From positions 1 through 64,000 of the forward strand of contig NZ_BSOS01000065.1 in assembly GCF_030160635.1 (NCBI RefSeq): a stretch of 64,000 bases of DNA, given 5' to 3'. Origin of the DNA: Acidocella aquatica. Lineage in GTDB: Bacteria > Pseudomonadota > Alphaproteobacteria > Acetobacterales > Acetobacteraceae. The notes below the pieces were generated by a model. It was not told the DNA's origin and ran no database searches. It saw nothing but the letters and a program-made list of their open reading frames with translations. Of the stretch, positions 53,232 through 61,874 are shown in pieces; positions within the stretch are counted from its first letter, which is position 1, and the number at the start of each line of letters is the position of its first letter. Position numbers and translations under genes: made by a program.

Positions 53232-54782
53232 ATGGAACAAGGCGTTGAGGTGGCTATTCTCGATAATGACAAGCAAATTCTTCATCAGATGGGATATGCA
53301 CAGGAATTGTCGCGCCGCATGCGGACATTTCAAAATTTCGCTGTGTCCTTCTCCATCATCTGCATTGTCTCTGGCGGGCTGAACTCCTTCGGCCAGGGCA
53401 TTGGCAGCGTCGGCGGCGCCGCGATTGGCCTCGGCTGGCCGCTCAGCTGCCTGTTTTCGCTGTTCTTTGCCATCGCCATGGGCCAGATCGGTTCAGCCTA
53501 CCCCACCGCCGGCGGTTTATACCATTGGGGCTCCATTCTCGGTGGCCGCTTTGTCGGCTGGGTCACCGCCTGGTTCAATCTTGTCGGCCTGCTCACCGTG
53601 CTGGCCGCCATCAATGTCGGAACCTATCTCTATCTGGTCGGCTCAATTGCCCCTTATTTCGGGATAGATACCGCAGCCCTCACGCCGGCCACGCCAACGC
53701 CTTACAGCATCGCGGTGCAGGTCGCGGTGGTCGGCATCATCACGGCAAGCCAGGGGCTGTTCAACCATCTCGGTATCCGCCTGACCTCAAAGCTTACGGA
53801 CCTCTCAGGCTACCTGATTTTCGCCAGCGCGATTGCTCTTACCGTCACGCTTCTGCTTTGCGCATCTCATATTGATTTGTCGCGGCTTTGGACATTCACT
53901 AACTACAGCGGCGACGCTGGCGGCGGCGTCTGGCCGAAGACCAGCAATATGGGTTATCTCTTTCTGCTCGGGTTTCTCTTGCCGGCCTACACCGTCACGG
54001 GGTTTGATGCTTCGGCGCACACCGCCGAAGAGACGATTGATGCCGCGCGGGCGATTCCCCGTGGCATGATCCACTCCGTCGTCTGGTCCGGGCTGTTTGG
54101 CTGGATCATGCTCTCGGCCGTCATTCTGGCGGCGCCTGATATGAAGACCGCGGCCTCCCAGGGGTTCGGCGCGTTTTTCTGGATCATGAACGTGGTGCCT
54201 CCAGCGTGGAAGCTGGTGCTGTTCGTCGCCATTGCCATCGCGCAATATCTCTGTGGCCTGGCCACGGTTACCTCGGCAAGCCGCATGGTCTTTGCCTTTT
54301 CGCGGGATGGCGGGCTGCCGGGCTCTAAATTCCTGCGCCGGGTCAGCGCCAAATACCGCACCCCGGTGCATGCCATCTGGATGGTGTCCATCCTCTCCGT
54401 CGCCTTCACAATCTACGCGCCGGTTTACACGACCATTGCCGCGGTCTGCGTTATCTTCCTCTATATCTCTTATTTGTTGCCGATCATCGCGGGCCTGATC
54501 GCCTATCGGCGCAGCTGGACGGTAATGGGCCCGTTCGATGTGGGTAAAATGTATCCGGTCTTCGCCATCCTTGCGATCATCGGTGCGGCGGTGCTGCTTT
54601 ATATCGGTGTGCAACCGCCCAACCAACAGGCGTTGACCGTCACCTTGGGCGTTATCGGCCTCACGGTTATCGTCTGGTTCGGCATTGAACGCCGGCGCTT
54701 CCAGGGGCCGCCGGTGGGCGATATGATCAAGCGCCGCCAAATGGAAATCAAGGCCGCCGAGGCCGCGGTAGGGGAGGTCTGA
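53232..54782 (+). CDS. APC-superfamily amino acid/amine permease
   Basis: The 516-aa membrane protein has about 12 TM helices and belongs to the amino acid-choline-GABA branch: FAVSFSIICIVSGGLNSFG in TM1, MGQIGSAYPTAGGLYHW in TM2-3, and GFDASAHTAEETIDAARAIPRGM near residue 258, a signature of that branch. GGGGAG precedes the ATG. The gene ends overlapping the region of the SDR start (TGAGGTG), so the two are coupled. Substrate from context: an amine or amino acid linked to choline metabolism. Confidence 0.82.
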   Translation: MEQGVEVAILDNDKQILHQMGYAQELSRRMRTFQNFAVSFSIICIVSGGLNSFGQGIGSVGGAAIGLGWPLSCLFSLFFAIAMGQIGSAYPTAGGLYHWGSILGGRFVGWVTAWFNLVGLLTVLAAINVGTYLYLVGSIAPYFGIDTAALTPATPTPYSIAVQVAVVGIITASQGLFNHLGIRLTSKLTDLSGYLIFASAIALTVTLLLCASHIDLSRLWTFTNYSGDAGGGVWPKTSNMGYLFLLGFLLPAYTVTGFDASAHTAEETIDAARAIPRGMIHSVVWSGLFGWIMLSAVILAAPDMKTAASQGFGAFFWIMNVVPPAWKLVLFVAIAIAQYLCGLATVTSASRMVFAFSRDGGLPGSKFLRRVSAKYRTPVHAIWMVSILSVAFTIYAPVYTTIAAVCVIFLYISYLLPIIAGLIAYRRSWTVMGPFDVGKMYPVFAILAIIGAAVLLYIGVQPPNQQALTVTLGVIGLTVIVWFGIERRRFQGPPVGDMIKRRQMEIKAAEAAVGEV

Positions 54783-54783
54783 G

Positions 54784-55536
54784 GTGGCGGGCAGGCTGGC
54801 GGGTAAAACTGCCATCATCACGGGCGGCGCCGGAGGATGTGGCGCCGCCGCCGTCCGCCTGTTCGTGGCGGAAGGTGCGCGGGTGGGCATCATCGACCGC
54901 GATGAAGCCCAGGGCAAGGCGCTGGCGGCGGAAACCGGCGCTGTGTTCGCGCAGGCTGATGTCTCCGATGAGGCGCAGGTTATCGCCGCTGTGAGCAATC
55001 TCAATGCGTCCCTCGGCCCGGCGAACGTGCTGTTCAATCATGCGGGAACGCTGATCGTAAAACCGTTCCTGGATATAACGGCAACGGAATGGGACTGGCT
55101 GATGGCCGTGAACGTGAAAAGCATGTTCCTCGTCACCCGCGCGGTCCTCCCCGGCATGATCGCCGCGGGCGGAGGCTCCATCGTTTGCACCTCATCAATC
55201 TCCGCCGTGGCGGCCACCCCGATGGAGGTGCTCTACGACACCACGAAAGGCGCCTGCCACATGTTTGCACGCGCCATCGCTGTGGAGTTCCGGGACAGAA
55301 ATATCCGCTGCAATGCGGTCTGCCCCGGCTTCATCCGCACGCCGCACGGCATGCGGGAGGTAAGAGATTTGCAGGCGCTGGGCGTTGATGTTTCAGAGGC
55401 CGCGCTGGCCGCGCAGCAGGGGCGCATGTGCGAACCCGAGGAAGTCGCCCGCGCCGTGCTGTTTCTCGCCTCGGATGATAGTTCCTTCGTGAATGGAACG
55501 CAGTTGTTCGTGGATAATTGCTTTACCGCGGTGTGA
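54784..55536 (+). CDS. Short-chain dehydrogenase/reductase
   Basis: This 250-aa classical SDR has ITGGAGGCGAAA near residue 13 (TGxxxGxG variant), NHAG near 83 (Asn-Asn replaced by Asn-His), the catalytic Ser in TSSISA and YDTTKGA with YxxxK. The start is GTG 54784, one base after the permease stop. The substrate is unknown. Cotranscription with the permease suggests it oxidises the imported compound or a product. Confidence 0.82.
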   Translation: MAGRLAGKTAIITGGAGGCGAAAVRLFVAEGARVGIIDRDEAQGKALAAETGAVFAQADVSDEAQVIAAVSNLNASLGPANVLFNHAGTLIVKPFLDITATEWDWLMAVNVKSMFLVTRAVLPGMIAAGGGSIVCTSSISAVAATPMEVLYDTTKGACHMFARAIAVEFRDRNIRCNAVCPGFIRTPHGMREVRDLQALGVDVSEAALAAQQGRMCEPEEVARAVLFLASDDSSFVNGTQLFVDNCFTAV

Positions 55537-55650
55537 ACGGCGGGGAGGCGGGTATATGCCGTCAATCAGATAACAATACCGCCTGTTGATTACTGATCGC
55601 CCGAGGGGGGAGGCGATTCCCCCTCAGGACCACGCAACATCATTTTTCTC

Positions 55651-55701
55651 AAAAACCCCCTGTCATCCCGCGGGTTATCTACCCCGGGGGATGGCGGGGG
55701 G
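55651..55701 (-). terminator. Intrinsic terminator of the fdhA transcript
   Basis: A 14-bp stem with two G-T pairs (55656-55669 with 55688-55701) encloses a loop containing a smaller GGGT/ACCC stem. On the minus strand it is followed directly by TTTTT (55655-55651). It begins nine bases after the formaldehyde dehydrogenase stop. Confidence 0.75.
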
Positions 55702-55710
55702 ATGCAACAT

Positions 55711-56910
55711 TCATGCGGCCGTAAGCATGTTGTGCGGATCGATCACGAATTTCTTCGGCGCGCCGGCATCGAACTCGGCATAGCCCTTGGGGGCGTCGTC
55801 AAGCGAAATGATCTGCACGCCGACGATATCGGCGATCTTGATGCGGTCCCATAAAATCGCCTGCATCAGCGCGCGATTATACTTAAGCACCGGGGTCTGG
55901 CCGGTGTAGAAGCTGTGCGATTTGGCCCAGCCGAGGCCAAAGCGGATGCTCAGCGCCCCCTGTCTGGCGGCTTTGTCGGCGGCGCCCGGGTCGTCAGTGA
56001 CGTAGAGGCCGGGAAAGCTGATCTTGCCGGCCGGGCGCGTCACGTTCATCAGCGAATTCAGCACGGTGGCCGGGGCCTCGTGCTGTGCGCCGTCATGGCC
56101 GTGGCCGCGTGCCTCGAAGCCGACCGCATCGATGGCGCAATCAACTTCGTCAGTGCCCAATATCTGCGCGATCTGCTCCGAGAGCGAGGCATCCTTGGAG
56201 AGGTCCACCGTTTGGAAGCCCACCTTGGCGGCGTGGACCAGGCGCACCGGGTTGACATCGCCGACGATAACCACGGCCGCGCCGAGCAACTGCGCAGAGG
56301 CCGCCGCCGCCAGGCCGACCGGGCCGGCGCCCGCGACATAGACCGTGCTGCCAGGGCCGACACCAGCCGTCACCGCGCCATGGAAGCCGGTGGGCAGAAT
56401 ATCGGAGAGGCAGGTCAGGTCACGGATTTTGGCCATGGCCTGCGCCCGGTCGGGGAATTTCAGCAGGTTGAAGTCAGCATAGGGCACCATGACATATTCA
56501 GCCTGCCCGCCGATCCAGTCGCCCATGTCAACATAGCCATACGCGCCGCCCGCGCGCGCCGGGTTGACCGTGAGGCAGACGTTGCTGTGCTGCTCCTTGC
56601 AGGAGCGGCAGCGCCCGCAGGCGACGTTGAAGGGAACCGAGACGAGATCGCCCTTTTGCAGGGTCTCCACATCGCGGCCCACCTCGATCACCTCGCCGGT
56701 GATCTCATGGCCGAGGATCAACCCCGCCTGCGCCGTGGTGCGCCCGCGCACCATGTGCTGGTCGGAGCCGCAGATGTTGGTGGAAACGACCTTGAGAATG
56801 ACGCCATGTTCCGCCCGGCGCCCGCGCGGGTCTTCCAGCTTGGGGAAGGGGATTTTCTGGACTTCGACTTTTCCTTGGGCGATGTAAGCAACGCCTCTGT
56901 TACCTGTCAT
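55711..56910 (-). CDS. fdhA: Glutathione-independent formaldehyde dehydrogenase
   Basis: The 399-aa zinc-containing medium-chain dehydrogenase has catalytic zinc Cys in NICGSDQHMVRGR near residue 47, GHEITGEV, structural zinc cysteines in CGRCRSCKEQHSNVC (98-112), and a Rossmann fold with AGAGPVGLAAAASAQLLGA. The start MTGNRGVAYIAQGKVEV and overall layout match Pseudomonas FdhA, which turns formaldehyde into formate with NAD+. It is next to glyA and a choline transporter, so it would remove the formaldehyde released by betaine demethylation. Confidence 0.88.
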   Translation of the reverse strand: MTGNRGVAYIAQGKVEVQKIPFPKLEDPRGRRAEHGVILKVVSTNICGSDQHMVRGRTTAQAGLILGHEITGEVIEVGRDVETLQKGDLVSVPFNVACGRCRSCKEQHSNVCLTVNPARAGGAYGYVDMGDWIGGQAEYVMVPYADFNLLKFPDRAQAMAKIRDLTCLSDILPTGFHGAVTAGVGPGSTVYVAGAGPVGLAAAASAQLLGAAVVIVGDVNPVRLVHAAKVGFQTVDLSKDASLSEQIAQILGTDEVDCAIDAVGFEARGHGHDGAQHEAPATVLNSLMNVTRPAGKISFPGLYVTDDPGAADKAARQGALSIRFGLGWAKSHSFYTGQTPVLKYNRALMQAILWDRIKIADIVGVQIISLDDAPKGYAEFDAGAPKKFVIDPHNMLTAA

Positions 56911-56959
56911 GTGACCTCCTGATTATTGTACTGGATAGCGGGGCGGGTGCCCCTGCCGG

Positions 56960-58261
56960 TTAACGCGGGTAGATGGGAAAGCGGGCGCACAGCGCGTGGA
57001 CCTGCGCGGCGACCGAGGCTTCAACGGCGGCGTTGGTGCCGTCGTTGGAATGGGCGAGGCCCTCGACCACCTGGTTGATCAGCAGCCCGACCTCGCGGAA
57101 CTCAGCGACGCCGAAGCCGCGCGAGGTGGCGGCCGGGGTGCCCAGGCGGATGCCGGAGGTGATGAAAGGCTTTTCCGGATCGAAGGGGATCGCGTTTTTA
57201 TTGGCCGTGATATGCGCGCGCTCCAGGCTGGCTTCAGTGTTTTTGCCGGTCACGCGTTTGGGCCGCAGATCGACGAGCATCAGGTGGCTGTCGGTGCCGC
57301 CGGAGAAAATATCGAGACCTTCGCCGGCCAGGGTTGCCGCCAGCGCCTTGGCATTCTCGACCACAGCCTTTTGATAAACGCGAAACGATGGTTGCAGCGC
57401 CTCGCCGAAGGCCACCGCCTTGGCGGCGATGACATGCATCAGCGGGCCGCCCTGCAGCCCGGGGAAAATCGCGGAATTGATCTTTTTGGCGATGTCCTCA
57501 TGGTTGGTGAGCACCATGCCGCCGCGCGGGCCGCGCAGGGTTTTATGCGTGGTGGTGGTGACCACATGCGCGTGCTCCATCGGCGATGGATAAATACCGG
57601 CCGCGACCAGCCCGGCGAAATGCGCCATGTCCACCATGAAATAGGCGCCGATTTCATCAGCGACGGCGCGGATGCGGGCAAAATCGATGAAACGCGGATA
57701 GGCCGAGCCGCCCGCGATGATCAGCTTGGGCTTGTGCGCGCGCGCGAGGGATTCCAATTCTTCATAGTCGAGCAGGCCATCTTCACGGCGCACGCCGTAT
57801 TGCACGGCGTTGAACCACTTGCCGGACATGTTGGGCGCGGCGCCATGGGTGAGATGCCCGCCGGCGGCCAGCGACATGCCGAGAATGGTATCGCCCGGCT
57901 TGATGAGAGCAAGAAACACCGACTGGTTGGCTTGGCTGCCGGAGTTGGCCTGCACATTGGCGAAACCCGCGTTGAACAGTTTCTTCGCGCGCTCGATCGC
58001 CAGGGTCTCGGCCAGGTCCGCCGGGCCGCAGCCGCCGTAATAGCGCTTGCCGGGGTAGCCCTCGGCGTATTTATTGGTGAGCACCGAACCCTGCGCCGCC
58101 AGCACCGCGGCCGAGACGATGTTCTCCGAGGCGATCAACTCAATGCCATCCTGCTCACGGCGCAGCTCGGCGTTGAGGATGCCGGCAATTTCAGAGTCAG
58201 CCTGCACGAGCGGGGCCGAAAAGAAGTGCTCCAACTCTTGGGTGGGGTAAGATGTCGTCAT
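56960..58261 (-). CDS. glyA: Serine hydroxymethyltransferase
   Basis: The 433-aa PLP enzyme interconverts serine and glycine with folate C1 units. It has [13 protein letters not shown] near residue 67, the PLP lysine in [16 protein letters not shown] near 236, and [10 protein letters not shown] near 364. It lies between choV and fdhA on the same strand (49 and 74 bases), matching the glyA-fdhA pairing in betaine-sarcosine pathways. Whether it is also the housekeeping copy cannot be told from this window. Confidence 0.95.
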   Translation of the reverse strand: MTTSYPTQELEHFFSAPLVQADSEIAGILNAELRREQDGIELIASENIVSAAVLAAQGSVLTNKYAEGYPGKRYYGGCGPADLAETLAIERAKKLFNAGFANVQANSGSQANQSVFLALIKPGDTILGMSLAAGGHLTHGAAPNMSGKWFNAVQYGVRREDGLLDYEELESLARAHKPKLIIAGGSAYPRFIDFARIRAVADEIGAYFMVDMAHFAGLVAAGIYPSPMEHAHVVTTTTHKTLRGPRGGMVLTNHEDIAKKINSAIFPGLQGGPLMHVIAAKAVAFGEALQPSFRVYQKAVVENAKALAATLAGEGLDIFSGGTDSHLMLVDLRPKRVTGKNTEASLERAHITANKNAIPFDPEKPFITSGIRLGTPAATSRGFGVAEFREVGLLINQVVEGLAHSNDGTNAAVEASVAAQVHALCARFPIYPR

Positions 58262-58335
58262 GACGAGAGGTTCAACTCCAGGTTAAAGGCAAATTTCAGA
58301 CACACCGGTGGCGTCTGGCGCCGCGGAAGGAAATG

Positions 58336-59565
58336 CTAAACAGCGGCCGGGACGGCGTGTGTTCTTCTGTTTTTTCCAGATATGGCCTGCAAAATATCCT
58401 TGATCCGGCAGATGCCGACGATTTTTCCGTTGTCATGGATAAGGGCCGGACGGTCGGATATTTGTTGTGCGTTCACAACCTGCTTCAGCGGCATTTCAAG
58501 CGGCACACAGGCAATAAAATCCTCCGGCGCGCCAGGAAAATTCTCCCCCTCCGCATAGGCAAAAGGAATGGTCCGGCCGCCGCAGGTTACGCTCTGCAGC
58601 CTGTCCTCGCGGTCGATCTCAAGGGTGTAGTCTGCGCCGCAGTGGAATGCGATGCTGTTCCCCTGGCGGGCGAAATCGCCAAGCGGGAGCATGACGGAGG
58701 AGGCGGTAAGCGCATTGAGCGGGTTCATGTGCTGGACGAACTCGGCCACATAATCGTTCTTCGGCCGCAGGATAATATCTTCCGGCCGGCCCGTCTGCAC
58801 AATGCGCCCGCCTTCGAGGATGGAGATGTGGTTGCCGATTTTGAGCGCTTCATCCAGGTCATGGCTGACAAAGAGGATGGTTTTCTTCAGCCGTTTTTGC
58901 AGTGAGAGCAGCTCATCCTGCAGTTTGGTGCGGATCAGCGGGTCAAGCGCCGAGAAGGGTTCGTCCATCAGCAGAATATCAGCATCGGTCGCCAGCGCGC
59001 GGGCCAGGCCGACACGTTGCTGCATGCCGCCTGAAAGTTCGCTGACATAGCGATCAGCCCATTGCGTCAGCCCGACCAGTTCGAGTTTTTCATCAACAGC
59101 CGCCTTGTAGTCGCGCGGTTTGAGCCGGCGCAGTTCCAGGCCGAAGCCGACATTCTCGCGCACGGTCTTCCATGGCAGCAGCGCGAATTGTTGAAACACC
59201 ATGGCCACGCTCTCGGTGCGCAGCTTGCGCAGCATCGCGGCGCTGGGCTGGGCGGCATCGAGCATGCCATCCTTGTGCTGCACGAGAATCTGCCCGCTGG
59301 TGACCTGGTTCAACCCGTTCACAGCCCGCAGAAGCGTGGTCTTGCCGGAGCCGGAGAGGCCCATGAGCACGGCGATTTCGCCTTTTTCAACCGTGAGGTT
59401 GGCGTTGCCGACACCCAGCACCGCCTTGGTCGAGGCGATGATCTCGGCCCGGCTCTTGCCCTGGCGGATTTCCTCTATAACCTTCGCCGCCTTGATACGG
59501 TCAGATTTTCTGTTGCTGACGCCAAAGACGATATTAACGTCGATAAACTGGATGGCGATGCTCAT
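58336..59565 (-). CDS. choV: Choline/glycine betaine ABC transporter ATPase
   Basis: The 409-aa ProV-type ATPase has Walker A MGLSGSGKTTLLRA near residue 70, signature LSGGMQQRVGLARAL near 173 and Walker B ILLMDEPFSALDP. It is followed by C-terminal CBS-like segments (LKQVVNAQQISDRPALIHDNGKIVGICRI). The N-terminal NVVFGV-like extension is characteristic of quaternary-amine uptake systems. Its start overlaps the permease gene by four bases. Confidence 0.9.
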   Translation of the reverse strand: MSIAIQFIDVNIVFGVSNRKSDRIKAAKVIEEIRQGKSRAEIIASTKAVLGVGNANLTVEKGEIAVLMGLSGSGKTTLLRAVNGLNQVTSGQILVQHKDGMLDAAQPSAAMLRKLRTESVAMVFQQFALLPWKTVRENVGFGLELRRLKPRDYKAAVDEKLELVGLTQWADRYVSELSGGMQQRVGLARALATDADILLMDEPFSALDPLIRTKLQDELLSLQKRLKKTILFVSHDLDEALKIGNHISILEGGRIVQTGRPEDIILRPKNDYVAEFVQHMNPLNALTASSVMLPLGDFARQGNSIAFHCGADYTLEIDREDRLQSVTCGGRTIPFAYAEGENFPGAPEDFIACVPLEMPLKQVVNAQQISDRPALIHDNGKIVGICRIKDILQAISGKNRRTHAVPAAV

Positions 59566-60464
59566 GATTGACTCGTCTTATCTTCAGAGGGACGGAATAC
59601 ACGGTCGAGGATGATCGCGAGAATGACGATGGCAAGGCCGGATGTGAAACCCTCACCGATCTGGACGGTTTCCATGGCGTCGACCACCGGTTCACCCAAT
59701 CCGCCCGCGCCGACGAGTGCGGTGATCACCACCATCGAGAGGCTGAGCATGATAACCTGGGTAAGCCCGGCAAGGATCATCGGCCGGGCGGCGCGCAGTT
59801 CAACCTTCAGCAGGAGCTGGGTCTTCGTCGCGCCGAAAGCCTGCCCGGCCTCGATCAGCGGGCGGGGCACGGAGGAAATGCCCAGATAGGTCAGACGTAT
59901 CGGCGTGGGCAACACGAAGACGATGGTGGAGATAAGGCCAGGCACGGTGCCCAGGCCGAAGAGCACCAGCGTGGGGATGAGGTAGACGAAGGTTGGCAGC
60001 GTCTGCATGAGGTCAAGCACCGGATGCAGGATGCGATAAAGCCAGGGGCGGTGCGCCGCGGCGATGCCGATGGGCACGCCGATGAGCATGCAGAAAAATG
60101 TGGCGTAGAGGATCAGCGCCAATGTCAATACGGTATCAGACCAATACCCCTGGTTCATCACAAACACCAGGGATAGGCCGACAAACAGCGCGAGCTTCCA
60201 GGATTTGCGCGTAAACCACACCGCGGCGACGAATATGCCGATCAGCAGCGGGCCCGGTATATCAAGCAGGAGGTTTGCTGTGTTGTCCAGCAGAAAGCCG
60301 AGGCCGTCGGAAATGACGTTGAAAAAACCGGCGGCGTTGGTTTTGATAAAGTTGATGTACCAGATGGCCCACGGGCCGACGGGTATCTGATTTGCCGTAA
60401 TCCATGTTTCCAACGCGTTCAAGGTATCGGCCTCCATAGCATCCATAAACCCCATGTGCTGCAC
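59562..60464 (-). CDS. choW: Choline/glycine betaine ABC transporter permease
   Basis: The ~300-aa ProW-type permease has about six to seven TM helices and the coupling-loop signature EAGQAFGATKTQLLLKVELRAARPMI, followed by ALVGAGGLGEPV. The N-terminus has a polar segment and an amphipathic part as in ProW. Several starts are possible (GTG 60464, ATG 60455 or 60446) and none has a clear ribosome site. It lies between choV (overlap) and choX (73-base gap). Confidence 0.88.
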   Translation of the reverse strand: MQHMGFMDAMEADTLNALETWITANQIPVGPWAIWYINFIKTNAAGFFNVISDGLGFLLDNTANLLLDIPGPLLIGIFVAAVWFTRKSWKLALFVGLSLVFVMNQGYWSDTVLTLALILYATFFCMLIGVPIGIAAAHRPWLYRILHPVLDLMQTLPTFVYLIPTLVLFGLGTVPGLISTIVFVLPTPIRLTYLGISSVPRPLIEAGQAFGATKTQLLLKVELRAARPMILAGLTQVIMLSLSMVVITALVGAGGLGEPVVDAMETVQIGEGFTSGLAIVILAIILDRVFRPSEDKTSQS

Positions 60465-60537
60465 GCAACGAGGGCGGTTTAAGTCAATAGCACCGCGAGG
60501 TCAGCGCCAGGCGCGCTGGCGCCAACCTCGCGCACGC

Positions 60538-61503
60538 TCAGTTAGCCAGTGCGCTGGTGACAGCCGCAAGCCCCGGCTGGCCTGTGGTGGTGACCACGTT
60601 GGCAAGCTCGGCCTGCACCCATGCCGGGTTGGCCTTCAACCAGGTCTTGGCGACGTCATCGGCCTTCTCGCCTTTGATCTGGATGGCATACATCATCGTG
60701 TTTTCAGCATCGATCGGCAAGTTGAAATTCTTCAGCATGGTGCCGACATTCGGGCACTGCGCCGCATAGCCGTGCCGGGTGTTGATGTAGATTTTGGCAG
60801 CGCCCTCATTGGGGCCGAAGAATTCATGACCACCGCTCAGGTATTGCAGGCTGTAGGTCACGTTCATCGGCTCCGGCTCCCAGCCGAGGAAGACAATCGC
60901 CTTCTTCTGCGGATACAGCCGTGAGACCTCGGAGAGCATACCGGCCTCGCTCGACTGCACGAGGTGGAATTTGCCCAGGCCGAACTTGTTCTCCTGAATC
61001 ATCTTCAGGATATGCTCGTTGCCGTCGTTGCCCGGCTCGATGCCGTAGATGTTGTAGTTGAGCTGCGCGCCGAACTTCTGGATGTCTGCGAAGGATTTCA
61101 GGCCTTCGTTATAGAGATAGGTCGGCACCACGAGGGTATATTTGGCGCCGGTCAGGTCGGGGCCCATCACATCGATTGTGCCGGCCTTCTCATAGGGGGC
61201 GGTGATGGAATCCATCGAGGGCGTCCAGTCATCCAGGAAAATATCAAGCTGGTTGTTCTGCAACCCGGCGTAGGCGACCTCTTCGGCGAAGAGGGTGCTC
61301 TTGGGGGTGTAGCCCAGCGCCGTCAGGATATTCGAGAACACGGCGTTCTGCACTTCATTGTCGGTCCAGCCGATATCGGCCATGCGGACCGCCTGGCAGG
61401 ATTGCGGGTCGGTGGCGGCATGGGCGGCCGTGGTGGGGGCGGCGGCGAGGCCCAGGCAAAGAAAACCTGCGGCGAGCGTTGGGGCGAGGGATGTTTTTTT
61501 CAT
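60538..61503 (-). CDS. choX: Choline ABC transporter substrate-binding protein
   Basis: The 321-aa periplasmic protein has a Sec signal (MKKTSLAPTLAAGFLCLGLAAAPTTAAHA) and an OpuAC/ChoX-type domain: MADIGWTDNEVQNAV near the mature N-terminus, DIFLDDWTPSM near 95, and FLGWEPEPMNVTY near 205 with aromatic residues for the quaternary amine. The start was set at ATG 61503, with AAGGA seven bases upstream. It is divergent from the betI-betB frame, so choline import and oxidation share one control region. Confidence 0.88.
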   Translation of the reverse strand: MKKTSLAPTLAAGFLCLGLAAAPTTAAHAATDPQSCQAVRMADIGWTDNEVQNAVFSNILTALGYTPKSTLFAEEVAYAGLQNNQLDIFLDDWTPSMDSITAPYEKAGTIDVMGPDLTGAKYTLVVPTYLYNEGLKSFADIQKFGAQLNYNIYGIEPGNDGNEHILKMIQENKFGLGKFHLVQSSEAGMLSEVSRLYPQKKAIVFLGWEPEPMNVTYSLQYLSGGHEFFGPNEGAAKIYINTRHGYAAQCPNVGTMLKNFNLPIDAENTMMYAIQIKGEKADDVAKTWLKANPAWVQAELANVVTTTGQPGLAAVTSALAN

Positions 61504-61874
61504 GAAGCGTCCTTTCAATCGGAGTGGGAAATAAGCAGTCTTGGCCTCGGGTCTGGTGCCGCGTGTTTAGCCGGACTAGGCAGTTCAATCGGGATTAAAT
61601 AGCCGTTCAAGTAAGATTTGTGTCCTTAAAGCGAAAATACCGATAGTCCGGCTTTTTTGTTTTTCTCTTCTGTTCTTAGCCTTGCAAGCCCTATCATCGG
61701 CATTCGGGCGATACTTACTTGTGTGATTCCGACGCATGGCTTGAATGAAATGGGGGAATGCGACGAAAAAGGGGCGGATAAAAATTTTTACTTTTTTTGT
61801 TGATTGGTTGTTCAATTACGTGTTTTCTGTCGGAAAGCAAACAAGCAAAAACTTCGCGGCTGCCGCGTGAAATC
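61504..61874. promoter_or_regulatory. Divergent control region between choX and betI-betB
   Basis: This gap of about 370 bases holds no convincing gene and is AT-richer than average. Candidate signals are the dyad-like ATTGGTTGTTCAAT at 61803-61816, which resembles BetI sites (ATTG...CAAT) as I recall them, and two copies of TTCAATCGG (61514-61522 and 61587-61595) on the choX side. Promoters could not be fixed. Confidence 0.45.

Noticed and set aside
61797-61874. Upstream TTG start for the BetI-BetB frame
   Set aside because: The extra residues have no family match and the candidate operator would lie inside the coding region.
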